DNA of 64,000 nucleotides from Burkholderiales bacterium PBB3 (GTDB lineage Bacteria > Pseudomonadota > Gammaproteobacteria > Burkholderiales > Burkholderiaceae_C): the NCBI GenBank assembly GCA_002256115.1, contig NKIK01000012.1, forward strand, positions 44,754 to 108,753, written 5' to 3'. This document shows, one piece after another, positions 27,848 through 36,795 of this stretch. Position numbers and translations under genes: made by a program. Within the stretch, counting starts at the first letter, position 1. Every line of letters starts with the position of its first letter. The notes beneath the pieces are model-generated. The model did not search any database and had not been told where the DNA came from. It saw only the letters and a list, made by a program, of their open reading frames with translations.

Positions 27848-28949
27848 CCTCAACTGGCGACGTGCCATGCTGGCGCTCACGAGCATGTTTGCTCTGGGCT
27901 GCACCAGCATCTCCGTGCAAGCCCAGACGACAGCGCCGGCCAACCCGACTTCCACCATGGACTGCGGCGCTGACGCAGCATGCCTCAGGCGCGCCTACGC
28001 GGGCCCGAGCAGCACCTGGCCGCGCCCCACGGTCGACAAAGGGGTTCACTGGCAAGAGCTCGGTCCAAGGCCTGTGCTGCCTGCCCAAGCACCGCAACTT
28101 GCTGCACTTGGAGAAAAGCTCTTCCACGACCTTCGTCTGAGCAAGAACCAAGACATCAGCTGCGCAAGTTGCCATACCCCCCATCTTGGGTTCGCCGACG
28201 GACGGCGACTCGCCGTCGGACATGAAGGTAAGGCGGGCACTCGACACACGCCAGGTCTATGGGGCGTGGCCTTCGTCAAAAACCTGATGTGGGATGGCCG
28301 AGCAGGGCAATTAGAAATACAGGCCTTGCTGCCCCTGCTACACCCAAGTGAAATGGCGGCCGATCTTCCAACACTTCTGGAGCGGCTGAATCGGCACACC
28401 GACTACCCAGAGCGATTTGCCAAGGTTTTCAAAGGCCAAAGCAGCGTCACGCCATCAAAACTCGGCGCCGCACTGGCAAGCTACCAGCGCACCCTGGAAG
28501 CACCGCGAAGCCGTTTTGACGACTTTATCGAAGGTCGACGAGATGCGGTGAACGATCAGGAATTGCGGGGCCTGCACCTGTTCCGCACACAGGCGCGCTG
28601 CATGAACTGTCACAGTGGCCCGCAATTGACTCAGCAGGAATTCCACCAAATTGGAATGAGCCAGCTGCGACGCCGTGCGGAGGACATCGGCCGAATGGCC
28701 GTGACTGCCAAACTGGAGGACGAAGGCGCAATGCGCACACCCAGCCTGCGAGGGATCGCAAGGACTGCACCCTACATGCACAACGGCATCATGCCCTCCT
28801 TGCGAGGAGTTCTAGAACTCTACAACGCAGGCATCCCTCAGCCCCGCTCATCAGCCACGGCGATACCTCCGCCGTCCCCGCTGATACAGCCCCTGCGCCT
28901 GAAGATTGAGGACATTCAAGCACTTGAGGCGTTCCTGGCTGTTTTGTAA
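27837..28949 (+). CDS. Di-haem cytochrome c peroxidase (CcpA/MauG family)
   Basis: The 370-residue protein starts at ATG 27837, inside the end of the receptor gene. A signal peptide (LALTSMFALGC) precedes the periplasmic domain. Two CxxCH haem motifs are visible, CASCH near residue 107 and CMNCH near residue 258, plus the family motif MWDGRA between them. Relatives reduce hydrogen peroxide or, like MauG and MbnH, oxidise protein side chains. Coupling to a Fur-controlled TonB receptor favours a role in metal uptake or in modifying a partner protein, but no MbnP-like gene follows. The assignment to the superfamily is firm; the substrate is not. Confidence 0.9.
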   Translation: MSSNLNWRRAMLALTSMFALGCTSISVQAQTTAPANPTSTMDCGADAACLRRAYAGPSSTWPRPTVDKGVHWQELGPRPVLPAQAPQLAALGEKLFHDLRLSKNQDISCASCHTPHLGFADGRRLAVGHEGKAGTRHTPGLWGVAFVKNLMWDGRAGQLEIQALLPLLHPSEMAADLPTLLERLNRHTDYPERFAKVFKGQSSVTPSKLGAALASYQRTLEAPRSRFDDFIEGRRDAVNDQELRGLHLFRTQARCMNCHSGPQLTQQEFHQIGMSQLRRRAEDIGRMAVTAKLEDEGAMRTPSLRGIARTAPYMHNGIMPSLRGVLELYNAGIPQPRSSATAIPPPSPLIQPLRLKIEDIQALEAFLAVL

Positions 28950-29328
28950 GAAACCCAGGCAAGAGAACGCTGACTGAACTCCTGCAGACGCTAGCGAATT
29001 CCGATTCCTTCAGCCTGCCAACTACTGCCACAACTGAACACAGGCTTCATTGCAACTGCGGAGGGAAACCCACTGGTGTGACCGCGTAGCTTGCAAACCT
29101 AAGGGCTACAGGTCGCCATCGGTAGTTCTCCCCTAGGACGAAACCTTGAGCACTGCTGTGGAACCGACGCCATCAGGCAATCCTTGCACTTCGAATGTCT
29201 CGATCAGTCGAACAACAGCACCAGGGTCCACTGGGAAATAACCATCTTTTCCAACTGACAGGTTCGCTGCGCGAGGCCATGCCGACACATGCCCGCGTCA
29301 CGGAGTCCGGACATACGGGAGAGCCGCT
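28950..29328. other. Intergenic region, nothing recognised
   Basis: These 379 bases have no gene I can support. An inverted stretch with CCTAGG and nearby direct repeats lies near 29130-29140, but I could not assign it. Confidence 0.4.
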
Positions 29329-29721
29329 TTAGGACTCAGTCGATTGGAGTCGTTTCAGAATATTCTGGGCGAGGCCCTTCGCCAACTTCACAGCGGCGCG
29401 GGTTGACTCATCGCAACGGCCCTTGGACAGATGGAGATCCGCCGCTCGCAAGCTTTCGAAAAGAACACGGGCCGAATCAATCAACTCAGTTGAGCTCGCG
29501 TCCATGGAAACACTGAGCCGAACGATCAGCACCTGACGGTCGGCCTGAGTCAATAGCTCATGCAAAGCACGTTCCCAAGGCGTCGACGTCTTGACGCCCT
29601 TGCACAGCAACTGCAGTAAGTTGTCGAGGTCGGCAATGCTCTTTGCCGTTGGATCCAAAGCGGTCATCAGTCGCTGAAATGCCGTGAGAAGTTTCGAGAG
29701 GGCGTGCAGCGCCACAGCCAA
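29329..29721 (-). CDS. Hypothetical helical protein (130 aa)
   Basis: The frame codes for a nearly all-helical protein (LSKLLTAFQRLMTALDPTAK, then DLDNLLQLLCKGVKTSTPWERALHEL) with heptad-like leucines. No signal peptide and no family are recognised. It lies alone in a gene-poor stretch between the peroxidase operon and the mobile-element region. Confidence 0.55.
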   Translation of the reverse strand: MAVALHALSKLLTAFQRLMTALDPTAKSIADLDNLLQLLCKGVKTSTPWERALHELLTQADRQVLIVRLSVSMDASSTELIDSARVLFESLRAADLHLSKGRCDESTRAAVKLAKGLAQNILKRLQSTES

Positions 29722-30224
29722 ACGCTATTGGCCAGGCAAAAGCACACGCACAAGGGGGGGCATGCTGGGTACACATCACAGCACCTGTGACTAGATCCAT
29801 TGTGCCCTGAGTCTTTCCTCTATCCGGTTCAGGGCCGGCTTCCCTCGCAAGCTTGAAACGAGGAAACTCATGAAGAATCGATTCAAAGACGAGCGAGTGA
29901 CTCACATACCGGCAGCGGCGGAATGCTTGCAGGAAACGACCTCAAATCTCATGGCTGCTGTGAAAGCCCGAACCGCCGGGATATCGGCCACCGCCGCGCC
30001 TACCAGTTACTGGGCCCAAGCTGAAACGTGAGAAACCACGTGGTACCGCGGCCTGGAATGAACAGGACGCGCGGGACTTGACTCATGGCTGCGGCCCAAG
30101 ACCTGCCCCGCTTCGGTTGCCCTCGCATGGCAGTTGGCTGACCGAGTGGCGCACCAGCCGAGAAAACTACCACGCTGAGGTCCAAGCTGCCGCGAAAACC
30201 ACCTCGCCAACACCGTGCAGCCCG
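29722..30224. other. Gene-poor stretch, probable degraded DNA
   Basis: This part of the gap before the IS3 remnant has no gene I can support. Its codon pattern looks disturbed and it may be the scrambled 5' half of the transposase remnant or other decayed DNA. Confidence 0.35.
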
Positions 30225-30411
30225 CCAGCGTCTGGCGCCACGACTTCTTGCCAGACGAAGTCCGTACTTGACGAGTACATGCGGGATTGCCTGTTCATCA
30301 TGCCGGCCCGCCGGCTGCGCTCACAGCAGGCGATCCTGACACTTTGCAGACTCATGCGCATCTAAGGAATGCCCGAACATATCCGAAGCGACAACCGCGC
30401 GGAGTTCGCCA
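30225..30411 (+). pseudogene. IS3-family transposase (orfB) remnant
   Basis: Readable fragments include LDEYMRDCLFIMPARRLRS and, after an in-frame TAA at 30363-30365, GMPEHIRSDNRAEF. These match the DDE core of IS3-family transposases, which usually reads VLDEYTREC, then G(M/V)PEHIRSDNGPEF. The reading frame is interrupted and both ends are missing, so this is a decayed fragment. Confidence 0.7.
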
Positions 30412-30727
30412 TACGCTCGGTGCTCTACGCGACTCACCGGCACGGCAGCCACAAATCTCGTGTGAAGCTGGACGGATTCTTTCCGTTCAAGCCGGATGCA
30501 AAAAATCTGACAACTTCAGAACTCGGGATCCAGATAGATAACAGCCAAGTAACGCGACAAACAAGCAGCACATTCAGGAACATTCACGCGGAGAATCGCC
30601 CAACCGATCCGACTCAACCTTGTATTTCAAAAGGTGAACCTCGATCACTCAGTAGGTTCGAGCTGCAGAGGACATCAAGTGAGCTTTTGTTGTGAGCTTC
30701 GATTGACTTAGCAAACCAAGGAACGCT

Positions 30728-31255
30728 ATGCCCTCAGAAAGACCTCAGCTGTACGACCAGGACTACCGCCACTTTGACACGCTGATATGGCAGGCGCCAA
30801 CCTGGGCGAGCGCCGTCTTCACGTTCACGATGACGACGGCAGGACTACTTCTAACCAACCTCGAGAAAGTTAGCCTTGCGTTGAAGCTAGATCCTCTGCC
30901 AACGCTCTCAGTCTTCCTGCTGGCCGTTTTCGTCGTGTTAATGCTGCTCGCCAATGCCCTGGTTCGATTTCGCCTGCATCAGGGAGCACTGCCTGCACCG
31001 GCGATCGTGGTCAGAAGGCCGTGGTGGCAGCCTCGAGGGCACACATCGTTGTTGCTGGTGATTTTCATCGAATCGGCTGTTTTACTTTCTTTTGGTCTCT
31101 ACTGTGCAGGATTGCCGATCCAAGCGTCCAACGCTGCGGCAATTGCACTTCTTGTGGTCCTGTTTCCAATCCTGGAGTTGTGGGTGCTCAACACAATTGA
31201 GCTACAGCGCCGTCAGGCCCAGTCTTCTGGGGCTACCTCGCAACCCACGCATTGA
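30728..31255 (+). CDS. Four-helix membrane protein, hypothetical
   Basis: The 175-residue product starts behind AAGGAACGCT. It has four predicted transmembrane helices (about 27-45, 60-80, 100-122 and 130-150). The first residues (QLYDQDYRHFDTLIWQAPTW) and last (LQRRQAQSSG) are soluble. Similar small membrane proteins occur as accessory genes on islands. Function unknown. Confidence 0.65.
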   Translation: MPSERPQLYDQDYRHFDTLIWQAPTWASAVFTFTMTTAGLLLTNLEKVSLALKLDPLPTLSVFLLAVFVVLMLLANALVRFRLHQGALPAPAIVVRRPWWQPRGHTSLLLVIFIESAVLLSFGLYCAGLPIQASNAAAIALLVVLFPILELWVLNTIELQRRQAQSSGATSQPTH

Positions 31256-31336
31256 GAGCGATTGAACCCAAACCAGTGGCCCACTTTAGTGGCTGACTTG
31301 CGTCCTTCGATGCGGTCCAGTTGCTAGGATGCCGCC

Positions 31337-31561
31337 ATGATTCAACACTCCAACAACGAAGAACTGCGTGTCCTTGTCGCCTCCAGCGGCCTACCCATGG
31401 CGGTGGCGCTGACTATTTTCAATCGAGGCCTGGGCGTCAACGCATGCACATCAAGCGCATGGGCGGCATACCTCAGTGATCCTGGCTCATCTCAGTACCG
31501 CGAACTGGACGACGACCTGCTCAAACACGCAGAAGCCCAGTTCGCTGCAGCGGTGCGCTGA
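31337..31561 (+). CDS. Small hypothetical protein (74 aa)
   Basis: The ATG follows GCTAGGATGCCGCC, so the ribosome-binding site is modest. The product is soluble and helical (ELRVLVASSGLPMAVALTIFN, then SSAWAAYLSDPGSS). No family recognised. It lies just left of the type IV secretion locus and may belong to it. Confidence 0.5.
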   Translation: MIQHSNNEELRVLVASSGLPMAVALTIFNRGLGVNACTSSAWAAYLSDPGSSQYRELDDDLLKHAEAQFAAAVR

Positions 31562-31596
31562 AGCCAGCCGAGCGTTCTCGATCGACAAGCCTCCGC

Positions 31597-31908
31597 TCAG
31601 GTCGGCACGGTCCATCGCAACAGCACGCCCACAAAGCCCAACACCAACAACAGCTTCAACATCAGCCAGGTTGTGAAGCGGTAGCGACCATTGTTCGCGA
31701 CTGCCCGGTGCAAGCGGGAGCACAGACAAAAGAAGGCGAAACCACAGACCATCAGCCACAGATCACCTGAGGCTGAGGGCAAGGAACTGGCTCCCGCCAT
31801 CCAAAGTCCGGGCCACAGAACAGCGTCCAAGGCGGCCAGCCATCGGCGTCCCGGCCAGTACGGAGCTTCCAGCTCCAACTGGGGCTCTTGAACCCATATC
31901 ACCCACAT
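31597..31908 (-). CDS. Small membrane protein, hypothetical
   Basis: The 103-residue frame starts at ATG 31908 with AGGAGGT upstream. The N-terminal part is acidic and Trp-rich (WVQEPQLELEAPYWPGRRW). Two transmembrane stretches follow (about 48-65 and 80-98). It runs against the virB genes and could be part of the same element. Function unknown. Confidence 0.55.
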   Translation of the reverse strand: MWVIWVQEPQLELEAPYWPGRRWLAALDAVLWPGLWMAGASSLPSASGDLWLMVCGFAFFCLCSRLHRAVANNGRYRFTTWLMLKLLLVLGFVGVLLRWTVPT

Positions 31909-32249
31909 AACACCTCCTTGATGCGTTGCATCGACCGGATGGCCGACGCTCCGTCTCTTGATAGACGTTTGTCGCCCGCATCACCTCCACCCGATTTCGG
32001 TCTCCGAGTGCGCAGCACCAACTGAACAGGACCCTTGATGAGCTGAATTTGGACAGGAAGTCATCGAGCGGCACCAACCGACCACGCCCTAGAGTTTGCT
32101 CAAGCAGCCCGATGTGGACTGCACAGCTCCTGGAGCCCATCGTGCCCACCACCCAGAACTACAGCGCACCTGCTCCCACCAGCGCCCTGCCCTGCGCTGA
32201 GAGGCTAAGGTTCCGCCAGACCCAAATCTGGGGACGACTGCCGCTGAGC
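31909..32249. other. Region upstream of the T4SS genes
   Basis: This gap lies between the divergent membrane protein and the chosen start of the first T4SS-associated gene. An in-frame ATG at 32112 could extend that gene leftwards. A promoter for the virB operon is expected here but I cannot pick one out. Confidence 0.4.
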
Positions 32250-32732
32250 ATGTTGGTCGCGCTCGTCCTCAGCACTGCTGCTTCAAGCTCCGCCTTCGCG
32301 GTGGATGGGTGCCTGGTTCTCTTGTGCTTTGCGGCGCCAAGTTGGCGCGCAGTTCCACAGTGCGTGCCTGTGATACGACAAGTCCTGCGAGATCTTGCTC
32401 GCGGTCGCGTCTTCCCACATTGCGGCATGTCGGGGTTAGGAAACAGCGCCACCCACGAGTCGGCATCCGCGCCCGACAACTGCCCACCGCAGTACATCCG
32501 GTATCTGGAACGCCCCAACGGTGTGGTGCCCATCTGTAAGTTCAGCGGCGCTGTGGTGATCAAAGTGCGAGATGACTTGTGGTCTCGAACCTGGTGGGCA
32601 TTCGACGGCGACAGCGTCACCGCGTTCAGCTGGGAAGCCAAACAGCAACTGGGTCAATGGGACCCTCGTTTCGACGAGGACTATGCGCGCTGGTTGGCCA
32701 CACAACCGGTGAGTGAATGCTCGGGTTGCTGA
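32250..32732 (+). CDS. Conjugation-locus secreted protein (T4SS-associated, unknown function)
   Basis: From the ATG at 32250 the 160-residue product begins with a signal peptide (MLVALVLSTAASSSAFA). Paired Cys follow (VDGCLVLLC, then WRAVPQCVPVIRQVLRDLARG), and the C-terminus carries CPPQYIR and WWAFDGDS. Similar proteins sit directly before virB1 in other conjugation loci, as far as I recall. The start is uncertain: 32112 would place the signal peptide internally, so I prefer 32250. It precedes virB1 by four bases. Confidence 0.6.
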   Translation: MLVALVLSTAASSSAFAVDGCLVLLCFAAPSWRAVPQCVPVIRQVLRDLARGRVFPHCGMSGLGNSATHESASAPDNCPPQYIRYLERPNGVVPICKFSGAVVIKVRDDLWSRTWWAFDGDSVTAFSWEAKQQLGQWDPRFDEDYARWLATQPVSECSGC

Positions 32733-32736
32733 TGCC

Positions 32737-33258
32737 ATGGACAGCACCACCTTTGCCGCCCTCGCCCTGAGCTGTGCACCAGCGGTCCACCTGGAGACCG
32801 CCAAGGCCATCGTGGCCGTCGAGAGCAGTTTCAACCCCTATGCCATCGGGATCGTCGGCGGGGTGCTGGAGCGACAGCCTCGCCACCTCGCTGAAGCGAT
32901 TGCCACGGCTCGGTCCTTGCAAGCCGATGGCAGGAACTTCAGTGTCGGACTTGGCCAAATCAACATCAGCCATTTCAAACGCCTCGGTCTGACCACGCGC
33001 ACGTCCTTTGACCCATGCACCAATCTCGGCGCCCTTCAACGCGTGCTCGCTGAGTGCTTCGGCCGAGCTCTCTCGCGGAACGTGACGGACTCTCAGCCGC
33101 AACGAAGACTCAGACGCGCCCTCTCCTGCTACTACAGCGGCAGCTTCCTGACCGGATTCCAACACGGCTATGTCCGCAAAGTGATGTCGGCAGCCGCGGG
33201 CATCCCACGCGAGGCTGCAAAGCCCGCCTCAAACGACAGTCCCAAGGAGAAGACATGA
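32737..33258 (+). CDS. virB1: VirB1-like lytic transglycosylase
   Basis: The 173-residue product has the transglycosylase fold: AKAIVAVESSFNP with catalytic Glu29, SVGLGQINISHF and ALSCYYSGS. It would open the peptidoglycan locally for assembly of the secretion channel. It lacks an obvious signal peptide at the chosen start (MDSTTFAALALSCAP), which is usual for some family members. It overlaps virB2 by four bases. Confidence 0.9.
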   Translation: MDSTTFAALALSCAPAVHLETAKAIVAVESSFNPYAIGIVGGVLERQPRHLAEAIATARSLQADGRNFSVGLGQINISHFKRLGLTTRTSFDPCTNLGALQRVLAECFGRALSRNVTDSQPQRRLRRALSCYYSGSFLTGFQHGYVRKVMSAAAGIPREAAKPASNDSPKEKT

Positions 33259-33545
33259 AACACATCGACTCCATCCGCCACGACATGCCGGTCCTCGCCG
33301 CACTGGCATATGCGCTGGGGACATCCAGCGCCGCGGCCCAGGGCTTCGAAAAAATCAACACCACGGTGACCAATGTCAACGCCATCCTGGTCACGATTTC
33401 CGTCGCGGTGGTCACCATGGCCATCATCTGGGCCGGCTTCAAGATGATCTTCCAGGGGGCTCGCCTGGTCGATGTCGCCAATGTGCTGATCGGCGGCACG
33501 CTGGTCGGAGGCGCTGCAGCCTTCGCCAGCTTCATCGTGCTCTGA
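33255..33545 (+). CDS. virB2: VirB2 major pilin
   Basis: The 96-residue product starts at ATG 33255 with AAGGAG upstream. A signal peptide (ALAYALGTSSAAAQ) is followed by two hydrophobic helices joined by a short charged loop (IIWAGFKMIFQGARLVDVANVLIGG), the standard VirB2/TrbC layout. It forms the conjugative pilus. It lies within the virB operon. Confidence 0.92.
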   Translation: MKHIDSIRHDMPVLAALAYALGTSSAAAQGFEKINTTVTNVNAILVTISVAVVTMAIIWAGFKMIFQGARLVDVANVLIGGTLVGGAAAFASFIVL

Positions 33546-33564
33546 AGCCGCTGGTAAATCCACC

Positions 33565-33897
33565 ATGCAAGGCGAGGCCATCTACAAAGGTGCCACCCGC
33601 CCGGCCATGAAGCTGGGCGTCCCTCTGGTGCCGCTTGTGCTGCTATGCGGCAGCGGACTGCTCATGAGCCTGTGGAGTGGCCTGCTGCTGAGCTGGTGGC
33701 TTGCACTGACGGTATGGCTGGCCTTGCTGCCCACCCTGATGTGGATGCGTTGGCTCACCCACCGAGACGATCAGCGCCTGCGTCAAATGTTCGTGGCAGT
33801 GAAGTTGCGTCGCTATGACCGCAACCATCAACTGTGGAATGCGCGCTGCTATGCGCCCACTCTCTACCGGGGAGCACGAGATGCTTGGATTGTCTAA
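33565..33897 (+). CDS. virB3: VirB3 inner-membrane component
   Basis: The 110-residue product opens with a short amphipathic N-terminus (GATRPAMKLGVPLVP), has a double hydrophobic hairpin (about 20-58), and ends in a soluble C-terminus with DDQRLRQMFVAVKLRR. This is the VirB3 pattern. It partners VirB4 at the inner membrane. Its end overlaps the start of virB4 by 17 bases. Confidence 0.88.
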   Translation: MQGEAIYKGATRPAMKLGVPLVPLVLLCGSGLLMSLWSGLLLSWWLALTVWLALLPTLMWMRWLTHRDDQRLRQMFVAVKLRRYDRNHQLWNARCYAPTLYRGARDAWIV

Positions 33898-36376
33898 GAC
33901 GCGAAGTCCACATCCAGCTGCGCTGGCGCGTAGCGGCCTGCTAGGCCGCCGCCCGCGCCACTGGAACCAGATCCGGGCAGAGAATCCTCTGGCGCGATTC
34001 GTTCCTTTTTCTTCTCTGGTCAGCCCCCATGACGTGATCACACGCGGCGGCGACTACCTGCGGGTCTGGCGGCTCGACGGTGTGGCCTTCGAATGCGCAG
34101 ACGAACATCAGATCGCAGACCGGCATGAGGCCTTGTGCAGCTTGCTGCGCAACCTATCAGGGGGTCAATGGGCGGTCTGGACCCACCGCGTGCACCGCAT
34201 GATTGGTGATCGTCTGACCGATCCTGCCCACCCAGGCTTTGCGCAGGACTTGTCTCGCAGATACCAGGACCATCTGAGCAAGCAGCCCATGATGAGCCAT
34301 GAGCTCTACCTGACCCTGGTCTATCGCCCCCAAGCTTTTCGCATCAGCCGCGCCTTGCAGCCTCGGCAAAGAACACGAGAGGCGATCACTGAAGCGCAAG
34401 CCGAGGCACTGCGCTCGATCGCTGAAAGATCCGCCCTGTTGGAACGACTGCTGCGGGGCTTCGGTCCTCAGCTGCTGGGTAACCGAGAGCTGCAGGGCCG
34501 TCGCTGGTCCGAGCTGGCCACGTTTCTTGGCTTTCTGGTGAACGGTTGCTGGAGACCGATCCCCATGACGGCTGCACCGCTCTACCGAACCCTGCCAACC
34601 GCTCGACTTTCATTCGATGGCGACAAGCTGGAGCTGCGGCAAGGCAGCAAAGTTCGCTATGCCGCCTTGGTCGACATCAAAGAATACGCCGATGAAGTTG
34701 AGCCCGGCGTCTTGAACCCTCTGCTGTACGAGCAAAGTGAGTTCATTGAAACGCAGAGTTTCTCGATCTTGCCGCGGCGACAAGCTATGCGCGCTCTCGA
34801 GCTGCAGCGTGATCAGCTGATCGCCAGCGATGACGTTGTGGCAAGCCAGGTATCGGCCCTCGATGTCGCCATGAACGAGCTGGGTGATGGTCAGTTCTGC
34901 ATGGGCGAGTACCACTACTCCCTGATCATCTTCGGCAGGGATGTTGCTGACGCGGGCCGCCGAGCCGCACAAGCCAGTGGCGCAGTGAGCGAAGCCTGCT
35001 CACTCCAAATGACGCCTGTGGACTTGGTTGCAGACGCAGCCTGGTTCGCCCAAATGCCGGGCAACTGGCAATGGCGAGCACGCGAAGCCAAACTCTCATC
35101 CCGGGCATTTGCTGCGCTGGCCAGCGGGCACAACTTTGCAAGAGGCAAGCGGGATGGCAACCCCTGGGGCGAGGCCCTTGCCCTGATGCGGACGCCGTCG
35201 GGCCAGCCCTTCTATCTCAACCTCCACAGCAGCCCGGAAGGCCAGAACTCGACAGACCAGAAACTGCCGGGCAACACCCTGATCATCGGGTCCACCGGCG
35301 TGGGCAAGACGACGCTGGAGATGTTTCTCCTCTGCCTCACACAGAAGTGGCAACCCATTCCGCGCCTCGTGCTCTTCGACCTGGACCGCGGATGCGAAAT
35401 CGCCATACGCGCACTCGGCGGGCGCTACCTCGCGCTCGAAGCTGGACAGCCTACCGGCTGCAACCCCCTCCAGCTGTCCCCCACGCCAGCCCGCTTGCAG
35501 TTCTGGGAGCAACTGGTCCGCAACTGCATCACCAGCACCGCCCTGCCACTCCTGCCAGCCGATGAGCGTGCCATCGCTCATGCGATCCAAGCCGTAGCCA
35601 TGATGCCGGCGCCCCTGCGTCGGTTCTCAACGCTGAGGCAGAACCTGCCCAAGGCCGGTGAGAACAGCTTGTACGAGCGATTGGGCCGCTGGTGCGAGGG
35701 CGGTCCCTTGGGCTGGGTCTTCGATCAAGCGCCCGACCAGCTCGGAGACCTCGTCCAGGCCCAAATCCTGGCCTTCGACACCACCGAGTTCCTGGACCTG
35801 CCAGAAGTACGCACGCCCGTGATGATGTACCTGCTGCATCTCATGGACGAGATGGTCAACGGCGACCGACTGATCTATGTCATCTCGGAGTTCTGGAAGG
35901 CACTGGATCACGAAATCTTCAGCGACTTTGCCAAGCACAAGCAGAAGACCATTCGCAAACAGAACGGTCTGGGCATCTTTGACACCCAGAGTCCATCCGA
36001 CGTTCTCCGGCACCCGATCGGCCGAACCATGGTCGAACAAAGCGTGACCAAGATCTTCCTGGCCAACCCCGAAGCGGTTCGAGAAGAGTACGTCGAGGGC
36101 TTCGGCCTCAGCCAGTCCGAGTTCGAGATCGTCCGCAGCCTGAGCGCCCAAGGCGGGCGACGCTTTCTGGTCAAGCAAGGCCACAACAGCGCCATCTGTG
36201 AGTTGGATCTCTCTGGCCTGGAGGAACTCATCACCGTGCTCTCTGCCACCACCGACAACGTCGCCCTGCTTGACGAACTTCGCAAAGCTCATGGCGACCA
36301 GCCCGCACAGTGGCTGCCGCAATTGCTGCGCGAAGTGCACGGCCGCAAACAAGGCACATCAAGGAGCTCCACATGA
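33881..36376 (+). CDS. virB4: VirB4 ATPase of the T4SS
   Basis: The 831-residue protein starts at ATG 33881. The N-terminal domain is VirB4/CagE type. The ATPase domain has Walker A GSTGVGKTT near residue 470 and a Walker B-like LVLFDLDRG, with later motifs DEMVNGDRLIYVISEFW. VirB4 powers pilin extraction and substrate transfer. It is translationally coupled to a small secreted-protein gene by an ATGA overlap. Confidence 0.95.
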   Translation: MLGLSKTRSPHPAALARSGLLGRRPRHWNQIRAENPLARFVPFSSLVSPHDVITRGGDYLRVWRLDGVAFECADEHQIADRHEALCSLLRNLSGGQWAVWTHRVHRMIGDRLTDPAHPGFAQDLSRRYQDHLSKQPMMSHELYLTLVYRPQAFRISRALQPRQRTREAITEAQAEALRSIAERSALLERLLRGFGPQLLGNRELQGRRWSELATFLGFLVNGCWRPIPMTAAPLYRTLPTARLSFDGDKLELRQGSKVRYAALVDIKEYADEVEPGVLNPLLYEQSEFIETQSFSILPRRQAMRALELQRDQLIASDDVVASQVSALDVAMNELGDGQFCMGEYHYSLIIFGRDVADAGRRAAQASGAVSEACSLQMTPVDLVADAAWFAQMPGNWQWRAREAKLSSRAFAALASGHNFARGKRDGNPWGEALALMRTPSGQPFYLNLHSSPEGQNSTDQKLPGNTLIIGSTGVGKTTLEMFLLCLTQKWQPIPRLVLFDLDRGCEIAIRALGGRYLALEAGQPTGCNPLQLSPTPARLQFWEQLVRNCITSTALPLLPADERAIAHAIQAVAMMPAPLRRFSTLRQNLPKAGENSLYERLGRWCEGGPLGWVFDQAPDQLGDLVQAQILAFDTTEFLDLPEVRTPVMMYLLHLMDEMVNGDRLIYVISEFWKALDHEIFSDFAKHKQKTIRKQNGLGIFDTQSPSDVLRHPIGRTMVEQSVTKIFLANPEAVREEYVEGFGLSQSEFEIVRSLSAQGGRRFLVKQGHNSAICELDLSGLEELITVLSATTDNVALLDELRKAHGDQPAQWLPQLLREVHGRKQGTSRSST

Positions 36377-36777
36377 ACGCCGCAATCGCGACGACGACCT
36401 TGCTGCTGTGCTTGACCGCGCTTGCTGCCAAAGCGCAGTACGTGATGGGCAACGAGGCCGTCCACCTCATGCCCGACGGAAGCACGCGGGTCGAAACACC
36501 GCCAACACAGCAAGTGCTGATGCCCAAGCCTTGCCCAGCCGCAAGCCCTGCTTGCACAGGAGGAGGTTGGCGCATGGTCGAAACCCAGCGTGGCTTGATG
36601 GAGTGCACGGAGATCTATGCCAGGGCCAGCACCTGCCGCACATCCACCTATGGCGCACTGAAACGGTCCCGCCTGTGGATCGTCAAGACTGGTGGGCAAT
36701 GGATGCAGTGCAGCTATCCCGATCTCAGCAAGGGCTGCGTCAGCACCAAAAGTTTGCCCAGCCCGAAGGTGCAATAG
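36373..36777 (+). CDS. T4SS-locus secreted protein, unknown
   Basis: The 134-residue product begins with a signal peptide (TTLLLCLTALAAKA). A short soluble domain with paired Cys follows (PKPCPAASPACTGG, then MECTEIYARASTCRTS and KGCVSTKS). Its position between virB4 and virB6 suggests a periplasmic or surface accessory component. It is not an obvious VirB7, which would be a much smaller lipoprotein. Starts behind AAGGAG. Confidence 0.6.
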   Translation: MNAAIATTTLLLCLTALAAKAQYVMGNEAVHLMPDGSTRVETPPTQQVLMPKPCPAASPACTGGGWRMVETQRGLMECTEIYARASTCRTSTYGALKRSRLWIVKTGGQWMQCSYPDLSKGCVSTKSLPSPKVQ

Positions 36778-36795
36778 ACAACAGGAGTCCACACC

